64,000 nt of DNA from Meconema thalassinum (Eukaryota; Arthropoda; Insecta; Orthoptera; Tettigoniidae). This document shows positions 8,690 through 19,346 of the stretch, piece by piece. The notes under the pieces were generated by a model. The model was not told the DNA's origin. It saw nothing but the letters and a program-made list of their open reading frames with translations, and searched no databases. A program made the position numbers and the translations under genes. The stretch is from positions 189,352,813 through 189,416,812 of the forward strand of contig OX336397.1 in NCBI GenBank assembly GCA_946902985.2, read 5' to 3'. The stretch's first letter is position 1. Every line of letters begins with the position of its first letter.

Positions 8690-9655
8690 ATTTGAAAGGG
8701 GGCGTTAGCCCGAGTCCTAGGACACCTCGTACACGTCTCTAGCGTTATTGGTTCGTGAGATATCGGCAAAAATCACAAAAAACACGTGTTTACCCTAAAA
8801 TCGAGTTTCCAATTTTTAAAAAAATTATAACGAGTGGTCCATAGCAGAGACGACGTCAGCCCGAGTCGTTGGACCCCTCGTACATGCCTCTAGCATAATT
8901 GGTTCGCGAGATATAGCAAAAAGTTTAAAATCACGGTTTTACCCCAAAATATTCTGTTTCCCTCATTCTCAAAAACTTTAACCTATTACCAAAATACATA
9001 GGGTTTCGAGACAAGCCATTTGACACGTCATAGGACCAAATCCGACCATGCATTCGTGAAATATCGGAAAAAGTCTAGAATCACGGTTTTACCCCCAAAA
9101 AGCCTGTTTCCCCAATTCTCAAAACTTTAACCTATTAATAACATGTATAGGGCTTCGAGACAAGCGATTTGACACGTCACACGTCCAAATCCGACCTTGC
9201 GTTCGAGAGATATCGGGAAACTTCGTAGGAAAGTAGGCGACTATCTGGCTCTCTCCTCACCACCAAAACCCCTTCTTATCAATCATTTTTTTCAAAGAGC
9301 TCGCCCTCTTACAAAAATCACAAGTGCGCATGGGTAAAGAACAAAATCAAAAATGTTCATCCATAGCGGCAGCCCGAAAAACGCATGCGCAATATGAGCA
9401 ACAACATTTTAGTTCATTTTAGCAGCGCACATTATACATGTCGTATTTGAAAAGAGACTTTCACTAAAAATTACAATTTCACCCCCTAGTAGGGGTAGGT
9501 TTTATTTAGGGGTTGAAATGAGTGGTCCATAGCAAAGCCCCCGTCAGCCCGAGTCCAACGACACTTCATTCGTGAATCTCCGACCACGGGTTCGGGAGTT
9601 ATCGGCTCGCATTGGGAGTAGGGGGGGGGGGCAGAACTGTCATCATTCCACTACT
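8690..9655. repeat. Subterminal repeats and right end of element A
   Basis: Diverged units share a core of the type CCGAGTCC-TTGGAC, TCGTACA-G-CTCTAGC, GGTTCG-GAGATAT and AACACGTGTTTACCC, followed by AACGAGTGGTCCATAGCA. Spacing is about 150 bp at first, then units become more degenerate. The array closes with a G-run near 9621-9631 and the end TCATTCCACTACT at 9655. Confidence 0.75.
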
Positions 9656-9822
9656 CACATCTTCTCGGTTCAAGTAAAAAAAACGGCTTTTGCAAGTTTA
9701 TGTGTCGACAAAAAGCCTACAGGCCAGGATTCAAATGTTAACCATCGATCATGTTCTGATATTAAATCTAACCCACGTGGTAAACCAACTTGCTCACCTG
9801 TTGTATTTGGTACTAACGCCAT
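9656..9822 (-). pseudogene. IAP gene, 5' fragment only (element C copy 1)
   Basis: The first ~55 codons of the IAP gene, start at 9822, cut at 9656 by the insertion of element A. It also lacks one base in the sense-strand poly-T run near 9673-9680 compared with the copy at 15329-16348, so the frame was already broken. Only the N-terminal edge of the first BIR domain is present. Confidence 0.85.
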
Positions 9823-10426
9823 GTGTTATAATAAAACTTTTTCTTATTGTAAGTTATTAACGTTGCACAAGGGCACAGAGTACTTTAAAGCATAATGCAT
9901 GCTTGTTCACTGTCTGTTCATTACGTTAATGGCACATGAAGACACCTAAAAGCAAACAAAATAACCCATCACTCAATCAATCAATCAATCAATCAATACT
10001 TGTAAATAGAACGTTAACGTTAATTGGCATTAATATATCAAAACACCATTAAAAATAAACTGTATGTTGGCACTAACAGTAACCCATGTACTTATTTTCT
10101 TTTTATAAAGCTACAGTCATTTACATCCCCCCCCCCCTTTAACCAATATATAAACAAGAATGAATGCCATTGTCATTTTGTTCACATTATCATGTTCAAA
10201 CCTGTGGATATTCGTTGAGTCCATAGGGAACCACCCATAAATTAAATTTATTTTTTTATTTTTAGAAAATCCAACATGGCCTTGTACTTTTCCGAGTCAA
10301 CAACAACAACATAGCCATTAATCAAGAAAGCAATCATTGTCCCAGTCATGTACAGGTAATGATTTTTTTTTGTCTACGAGTTTTCAGTAGTGGTAAAATG
10401 GAATAGCATTTTTAAGTTAGATTTAC

Positions 10427-10740
10427 CTGAGTTTTAAACAGTTCATTCTTTGGCAGTGGTTTCGCTTTAGTGCGTTTTGGTTTTTTTTCAGCAACTGCTA
10501 CGGCGGTAAGGCTTTTCTTTCCAAGTTTCTAAAAATAAATAAAATAAACCGCTATAAATACCTAAATTCAGGTTAATACATGCATTTCATAAAATAAAAA
10601 CATAAAAGAAAAAAATGAAACAAGTTAGTTTAAAAAAATTATCTCACCTTTACTTGCAGTGGCTTGTTGCTGGTTCCTTCTAGTGGGCTCAAAAGTGCAA
10701 TGGTTTCTTCTCTCTCAGACATGTAAGGTATACCGGTTAT
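10427..10740 (-). CDS. Spliced gene of unknown function, two exons (element C copy 1)
   Basis: Exon 1 is 10740-10648 (93 nt) after a TTGCAG acceptor and ends at a GTGAGA donor. Exon 2 is 10528-10427 (102 nt) after ATTTTTAG and ends at a GTAAAT donor. Both are phase 0 and open. An ATG inside exon 1 starts MSEREETIALLSPLEG. Exon 2 is Lys/Arg-rich (KKPKRTKAKPLPK), a likely nuclear localisation signal. Exon lengths are identical in all four copies in this window. Upstream exons and the 3' end are uncertain. No domain was recognised. Confidence 0.6.
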
Positions 10741-11639
10741 CTGCAAGCAAATAAATAAATACAATCATTAATTACCTAATCAATAAATAATTGCTTGTAA
10801 ATATATATATATATATATAAATCAATAAATGTATAAATGAATAAATATATAAATAAATGCCTACCTCACATTAAGGTTAAGTATTTTCCACCAACACCAA
10901 AACTGTTAAACAAGACCAAGTGTTTCACGCAATGCAGTGTGTTCAAAGGTAGTTACCTAAGTGAGAGTGGAAATGATAACGACATGTCTTTATATATGTT
11001 ACCTTGCATGTATAATCTTTTTTTCCCTCGCTTTGAACATTCTCTTATCGCGCACGTGGACAGCTAACGTCTAAGGTGAACACCTGTGCCAGATCAAATT
11101 TCACATGAACTTACATTTTGTCACGTACGAAGCAAACAGGGTGTAACTTGTTTAGCGTACATGTGGTTTCACACATGTTCACATGCATTTCGCACTTCCC
11201 TGCCACCACGATGGTCAGATTATTTCACCATCAAGTGTCCTCTGCGTCTTTGTCATTTTCCATTGCACCTGTTGTCAAGTTAGATCAGTGTATTCTAATA
11301 ACCTCAAATGACATCCACCTCCTGCTCGTCTGCAAGTTTGTTTTCTATACTCGCTTCGACCAACATAGAACCAAGTTCTCATCACCGTTTACACGTCAAA
11401 GATACCCTTCGAGGGTAAAATGTGTGGCAAAAAAAAAGCACCCTCGCTCTGACATAAACCGACCCGTCGAAATAGCGATTGTTCTATTGAGCATAGCCAC
11501 CGTGGTCAGCGACAGGTTCTTTGAAACACACACACACCCAGTCGTATCGTCTCTCTCAACCACCACGCATCATGAATATTATAAACAAGTAAGGAAAAAA
11601 AGTTTTTTCAACATGTATGGCGTTAGGCCCTTTGTCAAA

Positions 11640-12686
11640 ATTTCAAACATAGTTTCCAAAAGGGGGCGTTAGCCCGAGTCCTTGGACACCTCGTACACGT
11701 CTCTAGCGTTATGGGTTTGCGGGATAAATCAAAAAGTCTAAAATAATGGTTTTACCTCAACATGGTTTTTCATTCCTGCTCAACACGAACATCCTCGGCA
11801 AGAGGGCAATGCAATGAAAAAAATGACACCTCGTACACGTCTCTAGCGTTATTGGTTCGTGAGAAATCAGCAAAAATCACAAAAAACACGTGTTTACCCC
11901 AAAATCGAGTTTACAATTTTTTTTTAAACATAACGATTAGTCCATAGAAAAGAGGACGTCACCCCGAGTCCTTGGACCCTTCGTACACGCCTCTATCATG
12001 ATTGGTTCGCGAGATATAGCGAAAAGTCTAAAATCACGTTTTCCCCCAAAAAAACCATGTTTGCAGTATTTCACCTTTTCGACACCTACATTCCCGTAAA
12101 GAGCGCAACGAGATGAAAAAAACGAATCCAAGCACGCCCTCCTAGCATGACTCCTTCCATTCCAATGTCGCAGGGGTTCACAACTTGCTAAGTGGAGCAG
12201 CTCTCCCTTACCACACTACTGTCAGATTTTTATCCTAGAGACTTGAAATTTATTTTTCAGGTAGAGGGGGTAATGACCTTTCATTTATTTCAAACAAACT
12301 TTTTTGTATAATTCCTTGTTTCCAAAATATAGGATTATCAAAATTCGAGTGTTATCAAAAAAACATAAAAAATAAAAAAGTTTTATTACAAAAATAAAAG
12401 TCATAAAGACCATTCGTTTGAGCCATGGCACAACGTTCTATCATGTTTGGTTTTCAAACTATCGCCTATTTTCGAAAACGAAATAATTCAAAAAACATCA
12501 ACAATATAACGAGTGGTCCGTAGGAAAGAGGACGTTAGCTCGAGTCCAATGACACTTCATTCGTGAAACTCCGACCATGGTTCGAGGGAAAAGTCTATTT
12601 AAATGTTTCAACTTTGCACGGCGGCCATGTTGGTTTGTTGGGCACAGCGGCGTCGAGTGAAGTAGAACTCCTATCACCCCCCTACT
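11640..12686. repeat. Subterminal repeats and end of element C copy 1
   Basis: Units with CCGAGTCCTTGGAC, CTCGTACACG and AACGAGTGGTCC-type cores at about 11665, 11820 and 11930, and a more diverged one from 12512. About 370 bp of AT-rich sequence (12210-12510) separates the last two. It ends at CCTACT at 12686. Confidence 0.75.
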
Positions 12687-12846
12687 GAACAAGTTATGGT
12701 ATAGTACGACGAGGTGGAGCAAGAATTAAGGAGAAATTGTGAGGCAGATGATGATTACATGGAAGTGCTAGTGAAGTCGAAGAGGATAATATAGAATTTA
12801 GTGATTCAGTGTTTCAGATATTTCTGGCGATGAACTGGATGTCCTG

Positions 12847-13128
12847 GTGCACAGTACTCGGGGAAAGATGGACGAACAACCAAGTAAATCCACAATACGT
12901 TGCAAAAACAGGCAATGGAACCTTGTTCGACACCTTCCTGGATTAAAAGATGAGGCATACATTTTGACATCCCGCAGTGAGGCGTGGAGATTGATTTTCC
13001 TATTCAAGAAATTGTGCACTTTACTGACTTACAAATGTCAAAATTGCATGAAACGCATGAGAAGGGGACGCTCGAAACACTGTGAAGAAATAATTGCATT
13101 ATTTGGCTTATTCTTTCTGGCGTTTTGA
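12847..13128 (+). pseudogene. piggyBac-like transposase, N-terminal fragment
   Basis: 93-aa open stretch. The C-terminal part (CEEIIALFGLFFLAF) matches the conserved start of the piggyBac transposase domain (E-hydrophobic-A-hydrophobic-G-L-hydrophobic), preceded by SRSEAWRLIFLFKKL. The acidic sequence upstream (12720-12800) also fits a piggyBac N-terminus but is interrupted. No catalytic Asp residues are present. Confidence 0.55.
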
Positions 13129-13140
13129 ACGTTTCTCATG

Positions 13141-13262
13141 TAATTTCAGAAGGCAATTGGGCAATATCTGCCTTATTTTTTCTAACAGCCCTCACTACTG
13201 TCAACCCTTTCTTGAGCAAGTCTAAAAGCCGGGGAAACCGATGTGAAACAAGTAGTTCCATG
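13141..13262 (-). pseudogene. piggyBac-like transposase, internal fragment on the opposite strand
   Basis: Encodes LLKKGLTVVRAVRKNK, very like the motif L-L-x-K-x-L-T-x-V-G-T-x-R-K-N-K of piggyBac transposases, downstream of the catalytic core. It points towards the N-terminal fragment just upstream, so the element was internally inverted and deleted. Confidence 0.55.
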
Positions 13263-13453
13263 AAGAACTAAAGCCAATTTTCACATTTCCTACTTATGTT
13301 AATTGCCACTATCAACATTCAAAATTTCAGATTGATTGCAGTAATAGATTCGTAGATATTGAGAACCGACTAATGTACCGGATGGTCGCCATGTTGGATT
13401 TTTATATATGTAGGTCTGAAGAGTTATGTATTTTTACAAGAAGATTATTGTGT

Positions 13454-13516
13454 ACGTCGCAAGAGCCATCAACATCACAAACTATGCAAGAGGTAGTGTT
13501 GTTGTTGTCGTTTTAA
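13454..13516 (+). pseudogene. FLYWCH gene 2, last codons only (element C)
   Basis: Matches the 3' end of the element B FLYWCH 2 gene, including the Val/Leu run from GTTGTTGTT repeats and the TAA stop at 13514-13516. The rest is absent because of the duplication junction. Confidence 0.8.
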
Positions 13517-13758
13517 AGAGTGGAACAACTAGGTCATCTGCTCTTGATATGCAAGGGGATCAAAGTGACTAAATAGTAATAACAATAAGGTTTTATGCCT
13601 ATACAACCATTTGGCTTCCCCACTTTTCGAAAACAACATTGAATGGACATTGCTATAAAATGATCTACAACAAGCCTTGTGTTTAAAACTATAACACACT
13701 ATTGTAAAGTGAGAAAGGCTTGTATTCAGTGTGCATTTATTGTCATAATCATGTATAC

Positions 13759-14700
13759 AATAATAATAAATTTTATTTCAGCCAATGGCCATAATAGTAG
13801 GAATACCATACAAGTTCATTCGGTACAAAATTTTGTAATAGACATCTGACGTTCACCGCATGTTAATACATGATATCTCTCACACTGCCTCTTACATAAA
13901 ATACACACGCAGTTTAATTTAGGCTGGTGGTACTTCTTTTCAGTGCAAACTTTATGGTGAAAACCGTGCACTGCCATTCGTGTCATCATATGACGGAGTT
14001 CATAATTCGAGTTCATCCACTCACAAGTCGTCATGGCATCTGTACAGTAGAAGTCACTCCAAATATGTCTCCTCTTGTCACGAAGTTCACTCAGTAAAGC
14101 ATCATATGCTCCAGTGGCGGGCAGCATCCATTGATTTCTTAAATCTTCTATATAAAATTGCTCTTTGGCCAATACATATACAAGGCGAGAGGATGTGTAT
14201 TTTGAAAGATTGAGTAACTTTTTTAAGTATACTGCCTTCACTCTTTCCATTTTCTTCAGGTCATTCTTTGTCAGGTGTTGCCATATATTTTCCAATGCAT
14301 ATGCAACTATGGGAGTAATTTTGAGCTTAAATAACGCCATGCCTGTATCAAGGGACAATTTTCCGAGCTTTCTTATGTCATTCATTGCTACCATTGCTGT
14401 GTCAACTTTGTCTTGTATGTGCTTCGTAAATACAACTCCCTGTGTTTGGAATGTTACTCCTAAGTACTTAAAATTGTTCACTAATTGTAATCTTTTGCCT
14501 TTATATTCCAAATGATGATTGACTGACAGTCTACCTCCTTTTCTAAAGGCCATGAACATTGTCTTGTTTTCGTTCAATTTAAGTTCATTTTCGTCTGCCC
14601 AGTTTACTAGTCTGTTGAAAGTCTCCTGTAACCTTTCAAGTGATGTGGATGTTAGCACCATGTCATCCGCATACATGTATATGGAGACATCTTGATCCTC
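13759..14700 (-). mobile_element. 5'-truncated non-LTR retrotransposon inserted in element C
   Basis: A 942-bp insertion relative to the uninterrupted arm at about 35350, flanked by a perfect 7-bp duplication TGTATAC (13752-13758 and 14701-14707). On the minus strand it starts within the reverse transcriptase and ends in an AT-rich tail with a TTATTATTATTG 3' terminus. Confidence 0.9.
13816..14700 (-). CDS. LINE reverse transcriptase, C-terminal part
   Basis: About 295 aa belonging to the insertion, in one uninterrupted frame that also reads on upstream into element DNA by chance. It starts just before the catalytic YADDMVL box, then has FKYLGV, the thumb-region stretch with PIVAYALENIW, and a C-terminal cysteine/histidine motif (CILCKRQ, YHVLTC) typical of insect LINE ORF2. 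The endonuclease and the first RT motifs are missing because of 5' truncation. It is intact for its length, so a young insertion; not autonomous. Confidence 0.8.
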   Translation of the reverse strand, partial: EDQDVSIYMYADDMVLTSTSLERLQETFNRLVNWADENELKLNENKTMFMAFRKGGRLSVNHHLEYKGKRLQLVNNFKYLGVTFQTQGVVFTKHIQDKVDTAMVAMNDIRKLGKLSLDTGMALFKLKITPIVAYALENIWQHLTKNDLKKMERVKAVYLKKLLNLSKYTSSRLVYVLAKEQFYIEDLRNQWMLPATGAYDALLSELRDKRRHIWSDFYCTDAMTTCEWMNSNYELRHMMTRMAVHGFHHKVCTEKKYHQPKLNCVCILCKRQCERYHVLTCGERQMSITKFCTE

Positions 14701-14953
14701 TGTATACTCTGCAATGTTAAATATACTAACTTTGTATAAAATAAAACAACATTGTAACATCATTTTGCATTTATTTACAAACTTTATATACATTTCTTGT
14801 TTTTTGGTTTCATCATAATATATTTAAAGACAACACTAAACACTAAAACATTACTATTCTAAACACATGTTTTCTTTCTTCTTCAGTATATTGTCATTAC
14901 TTATATTTTCCATTATTATTTCATTTTTTATTTATTTAATTAAAACGAACCAT

Positions 14954-15217
14954 TTACATATTGTTTTTAAAACCTTCATATATTAAGTGTACAGGTTGCA
15001 CAGCATTATTGACTTCGTCAAAAACACTCTCCAACATATCATTAAACCGTATAGGCAGAAATGTCTCAAAGTTTTCACATACACAAAGTACACGATCATC
15101 ATATGCTGTTTTCAATTTCCGAATCTTGATAATGCGGAATGGAATATGCGTTGGCAATTCGCTGAGCTTCTTTGTCTCTAAGCCACATGATTGTCCCACA
15201 GCATTCAAAACAGTCAT
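14954..15217 (-). CDS. Small conserved element protein, unknown function (element C)
   Basis: 87 aa, intact. The pattern is a short leader, KKLSELPTHIPFRIIKIRK, then a Tyr-x-D-R-V-x-C-V strand and FLPIRFND, followed by HLIYEGFK at the end. Alternating strands and the FLP-x-RF signature resemble small proteins I recall from arthropod mobile-element neighbourhoods; a nucleic-acid-binding beta-barrel is possible but unproven. The ATG follows a good splice acceptor (TTTGTTTATAG then ACTACTACAATG in the B copies), so a 5' UTR exon is likely. It lies 112 bp from the IAP 3' end, same strand. Confidence 0.6.
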   Translation of the reverse strand: MTVLNAVGQSCGLETKKLSELPTHIPFRIIKIRKLKTAYDDRVLCVCENFETFLPIRFNDMLESVFDEVNNAVQPVHLIYEGFKNNM

Positions 15218-15328
15218 TGTAGTAGTCTATAAACAAAACAAGAGCATATCTATTAACCTTTAAAACAGCTTTAATAATATTGTGGAATTAGGGATTTTGC
15301 ACTATGCATGACGAATAAATTATACTAG

Positions 15329-16348
15329 TTATGCAAGAAATGCCCTAACTGTAGCAGATACTGCTTTTCTGCATATAGCACAAGTGTTGAGTTCTAATGC
15401 ACACTTGACACAAGCTATCATGTGTCCACAAGGCAAAAATACAACACCTAGTTCATATTGATAACAAATTTTACATAATTGTTGGTCACACTTTTGTATC
15501 TGTTCGTGAGGCAAGTCTTTTCTTTCAGCCTTATGTATTTGCTCCGCGTGTTCTAACTCTAAAGGCACTTTTAAGTCTTGTGATGCAATCACGTTTTCTG
15601 TACGAATAGTGTTCACAAATTCCTGACCTTTAAGCAACACCATGTATTTACAGTTTGGTAACCAACGAGCGTGTTGCACTAAAGGGTCATCAGTCATTTG
15701 CCAATCCTTTAAAGCAAATCCACAATAAAAACATATTGTTTTATCCCCTTCACCAGTATAAAAAAATCCAGCTTCACTTAGTTGTTTGGTAACGTGTTTT
15801 AATATTAATGTCCAAACATTTTTATAAGATTCTAAACGTTTTTCAACAGAGCTATACTCTGGGTGTGCTAGTGCTTTAGTCTTGCAAACTCACAATTTTT
15901 CAAAAGCTCACGCCAATTCAACACTCTCTATGGCATATGGACCACATATATCGACACTACCGTTGGCTGGTAATACATCATTATTATTATTTATTTGTGA
16001 TTCAGCAACGTAAGTAGCGGCCAAAGGCCTTGTGGTTCGGTAAAATGAATGCACGGGTAGGTTACCCACTTGTTTTCTAAGCATGTAAGGACAATGAAGA
16101 GACCATCGCAAATGGTCTCTAAAGGGATCATCCCCTTCTTCCCATTGTGAAAGTTCAAAACGACAAAACACACAGCGCACCTCATCTTCTCGGTTCAAGT
16201 AAAAAAAACCGGCTTTTGCAAGTTTATGTGTCGACAAAAAGCCTACAGGCCAGGATTCAAATGTTAACCATAGATCATGTTCTGATTTTAAATTTAACCC
16301 ACGTGGTAAACCAACTTGCTCACTTATTGTATTTGGTACTGACGCCAT
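15329..16348 (-). pseudogene. BIR-BIR-RING inhibitor of apoptosis (IAP), two nonsense codons (element C copy 2)
   Basis: A 340-codon frame with two in-frame TGA codons at 15910-15908 and 15892-15890, where the B copies have Cys (TGT) and Gly (GGA). BIR1 is at residues about 25-90 with Cys59, Cys62, His79 and Cys86. BIR2 follows the stops, and a C3HC4 RING is at the C-terminus (CKIC, CGHM, CVKC, CAIC). IAPs of this layout in insects and insect DNA viruses bind caspases or IAP antagonists through BIR domains and ubiquitinate through the RING. This is the only copy here whose N-terminal homopolymer keeps BIR1 in frame from the first ATG. Confidence 0.9.
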
Positions 16349-16935
16349 GTGTTATAATAAAACTTTTTCTTACTGTAAGTTATTAACGTTGCACAAGAGC
16401 ACAGAGTACTTTAAAGCATAATGCATGCTTGTTCACTGTCTGTTCATTACGTTAATGGCACATGACGACACCTAAAAGCAAACAAAATAACCCATCAATC
16501 AATCAATACTTGTAAATAAAACGTTAACGTTAATTGGCATTAATATATCAAAACACCATTAAAAATAAACTGTATGTTGGCACTAACAGTAACCCATGTA
16601 CTTATTTTCTTTTTATAAAGCTACAGTCATTTACATCCCCCCCCCCCTTTAACCAATATATAAACAAAAATGAATGTCATTGTCATTTTGTTCACATTAT
16701 CATGTTCAAACCTGTGGATATTCGTTGAGTCCATAGGGAACCACCCATAAATTAAATTTTATTTTTTATTTTTAGAAAATCCAACATGGCCTTGTACTTT
16801 TCCGAGTCAACAACAACAACATAGCCATTAATCAAGACAGCAATCATTGTCCCAGTCATGTACAGGTAATGATTTTTTTTGTCTACGAGTTTTCAGTAGT
16901 GGTAAAATGGAATAGCATTTTTAAGTTAGATTTAC

Positions 16936-17248
16936 CTGAGTTTTAAACAGTTCATTCTTTGGCAGTAGTTTCGCTTTAGTGCGTTTTGGTTTTTTTTCAG
17001 CAACTGCTACGGCGGTAAGGCTTTTCTTTCCAAGTTTCTAAAAATAAATAAAATAAACCGCTATAAATACCTAAATTCAGGTTAATACATGCATTTCATA
17101 AAATAAAACATAAAACAAAAAAATGAAACAAGTTAGTTTAAAAAAATTATCTCACCTTTACTTGCAGTGGCTTGTTGCTGGTTCCTTCTAGTGGGCTCAA
17201 AAGTGCAATGGTTTCTTCTCTCTCAGACATGTAAGGTATACCGGTTAT
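16936..17248 (-). CDS. Spliced gene of unknown function, two exons (element C copy 2)
   Basis: Exon 1 17248-17156 (93 nt), exon 2 17037-16936 (102 nt), both phase 0, bounded by TTGCAG/GTGAGA and ATTTTTAG/GTAAAT. The sequence is almost the same as copy 1 at 10427-10740. The ATG in exon 1 (MSEREETIALL) is the likely start, with the preceding part of the exon as 5' UTR. Confidence 0.6.
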
Positions 17249-18164
17249 CTGCAAGCAAATAAATAAATAAAATCAATAATTACCTAATCAATAAATAATT
17301 GCTTGTAAATATATATATATATATATATATATAAATCAATAAATGTATAAATGAATAAATATATAAATAAATGCCTACCTCACATTAAGGTTAAGTATTT
17401 TCCACCAACACCAAAACTGTTAAACAAGACCAAGTGTTTCACGCAATGCAGTGTGTTCAAAGGTAGTTACCTAAGTGAGAGTGGAAATGATAACGACATG
17501 TCTTTATATATGTTACCTTGCATGTATAATCTTTTTTTCCCTCGCTTTGAACATTCTCTTATCGTGCACGTGGACAGCTAACGTCTAAGGTGAACACCTG
17601 TGCCAGATCAAATTTCACATGAACTTACATTTTGTCACGTACGAAGCAAACAGGTTGTAACTTGTTTAGCGTACATGTGGTTTCACACATGTTCACATGC
17701 ATTTCGCACTTCCCTGCCACCACGATGGTCAGATTATTTCACCATCAAGTGTCCTCTGCGTCTTTGTCATTTTCCATTCTGTTGTCAAGTTAGATCAGTG
17801 TATTCTAATAAGCTCAAATGACATCCACCTCCTGCTCGTCTGCAAGTTTGTTTTCTATACTCGCTTCGACCAACATAGAACCAAGTTCTCATCACCGTTT
17901 ACACGTCAAAGATACCCTTCGAGGGTAAAATGTGTGGCAAAAAAAGCACCCTCGCTCTGACATAAACCGACCCGTCGAAATAGCGAATGTTCTATTGAGC
18001 ATAGCCACCGTGGTCAGCGACAGGTTCTTTGAAACACACACACCCAGTCGTATCGTCTCTCTCAACCACCACGCATCATGAATATTATAAACAGGTAAAG
18101 AAAAAAAAGTTTTTTCAACATGTATGGCGTTAGGCCCTTTGTCAAAATTTCAAACATAGTTTCC

Positions 18165-19186
18165 AAAAGGGGGCGTTAGCCCGAGTCCTTGGACACCTCT
18201 TACACGTCTCTAGCGTTATGGGTTTGCGAGATAAAGCAAAAAGTCTAAAATCATGGTTTTACCTCAACATGGTTTTTCATTCCTGCTGTTGTCCTCGGCA
18301 AGAGGGCAACGCAATGAAAAAATGACACCTCGTACACGTCTCTAGCGTTATTGGTTCGTGAGAAATCAGCAAAAATCACAAAAAACACGTGTTTACCCCA
18401 AAATCGAGTTTCCAATTTTAAAAAAATATAACGAGTGGTCCATAGCAAAGTGGACGTCACCCCGAGTCCTTGGACCCCTCGTACACGCCTCTATCATGAT
18501 TGGTTCGCGAGATATAGCGAAAAGTCTAAAATCACGTTTTCCCTCCAAAAAAACATGTTTGCAGTATTTCACCTTTTCGACACCTACATTCCCGTAAAAA
18601 GCGCAACGAGACGAACAAAACCGAATCCAAGCACGCCCTCCTAGCATGACTCCTTCCATTCCAATGTCGCAGGGGCTCACAACTTGCTAAGTGGAGCAGC
18701 TCTCTCTTACCACACTACTGTCAGATTTTTATCCTAGAGACTTGAAATTTATTTTTCAGGTAGAGGGGGTAATGACCTTTCATTTATTTCAAACAAACTT
18801 TTTTGTATAATTCCTTGTTTCCAAAATATAAGATTTTCAAAATTCGAGTGTTTTCAAGAAAACATAAAAAATAAAAAAGTTTTATTACAAAAATAAAGGT
18901 CATAAAGACCATTCGTTTGAGCCATGGCACAACGTTCTATCATGTTTGGTTTTCAAACTATCGCCTATTTTCGAAAACGAAATAATTCAAAAAAAATCAA
19001 AAATATAACGAGTGGTCCGTAGGAAAGAGGACGTTAGCTCGAGTCCAATGACACTTCATTCGTGAAACTCCGACCATGGGTTCGAGGGAAAAGTCTATTT
19101 AAATGTTTCAACTTTGCACGGCGGCCATGTTGGTTTGTTGGGCACAGCGGCGTCGAGTGAAGTAGAACTCCTATCACCCCCCTACT
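18165..19186. repeat. Subterminal repeats and end of element C copy 2
   Basis: Same units as 11640-12686 with small differences, for example GTGGACGTCACC where copy 1 has GAGGACGTCACC, and different A-run lengths. Ends at 19186. Confidence 0.75.
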
Positions 19187-19346
19187 GAACAAGTTATGGT
19201 ATAGTACGACGAGGTGGAGCAATAATTAAGGAGAAATTGTGAGGCAGATGATGATTACATGGAAGTGCTAGTGAAGTCGAAGAGGATAATATAGAATTTA
19301 GTGATTCAGTGTTTCAGATATTTCTGGCGATGAACTGGATGTCCTG

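Larger units (their letters stand above)
1..9655. mobile_element. Element A: giant palindromic element, left part outside the window
   Basis: Positions 1-2583 are the inverted copy of 2618-5211 around a 34-nt spacer, so the window opens inside the left arm. The right arm continues through FLYWCH genes and subterminal repeats to a terminus ending CCACTACT at 9655, about 7.05 kb from the centre, almost the same arm length as complete element B. The next base, 9656, lies inside an IAP gene of another family member, so A is inserted there. The left end should lie about 4.4 kb before the window if the arms are symmetrical. Seen: inverted arms, shared centre, matching end. Inferred: full length and nesting. 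No transposase, polymerase or integrase was found in the visible part. Confidence 0.8.
9656..12686. mobile_element. Element C, copy 1: outer arm fragment
   Basis: Starts within an IAP gene exactly where element A ends, runs outward through the spliced unknown gene and subterminal repeats, and ends CACCCCCCTACT at 12686, the family-type end. The sequence after 12686 is non-element DNA that also follows the second C copy at 19186, so it is the original host flank. It is close to identical to 16181-19186. Confidence 0.8.
12687..13457. repeat. Host flank of element C, first copy of the segmental duplication
   Basis: Near-identical to 19187-19957 and not related to the elements. It carries two piggyBac transposase fragments and the beginning of the repeat family seen at 19770-22075. 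It ends at a junction with element sequence at TGTACGT (13451-13457). Confidence 0.85.
13454..19186. mobile_element. Element C, copy 2: one arm from FLYWCH 2 tail to outer end
   Basis: From 13454 the sequence matches the element B right arm beginning in the last codons of FLYWCH gene 2, then the small conserved gene, IAP, spliced gene and subterminal repeats, ending CCTACT at 19186. Host flank follows. A LINE is inserted at 13759-14700. Together with copy 1 it shows a tandem duplication of element plus flank. Confidence 0.85.

Noticed and set aside
1..9655. A CRISPR array or bacterial origin for the repeats
   Set aside because: Introns, tRNA-derived SINEs, LINEs and TTAGG repeats show eukaryotic DNA; the tandem repeats lack unique spacers.
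9572..9895. A 107-codon frame spanning the A/C junction
   Set aside because: It is composed of the end of element A joined to the antisense of the IAP 5' fragment; a chance fusion.
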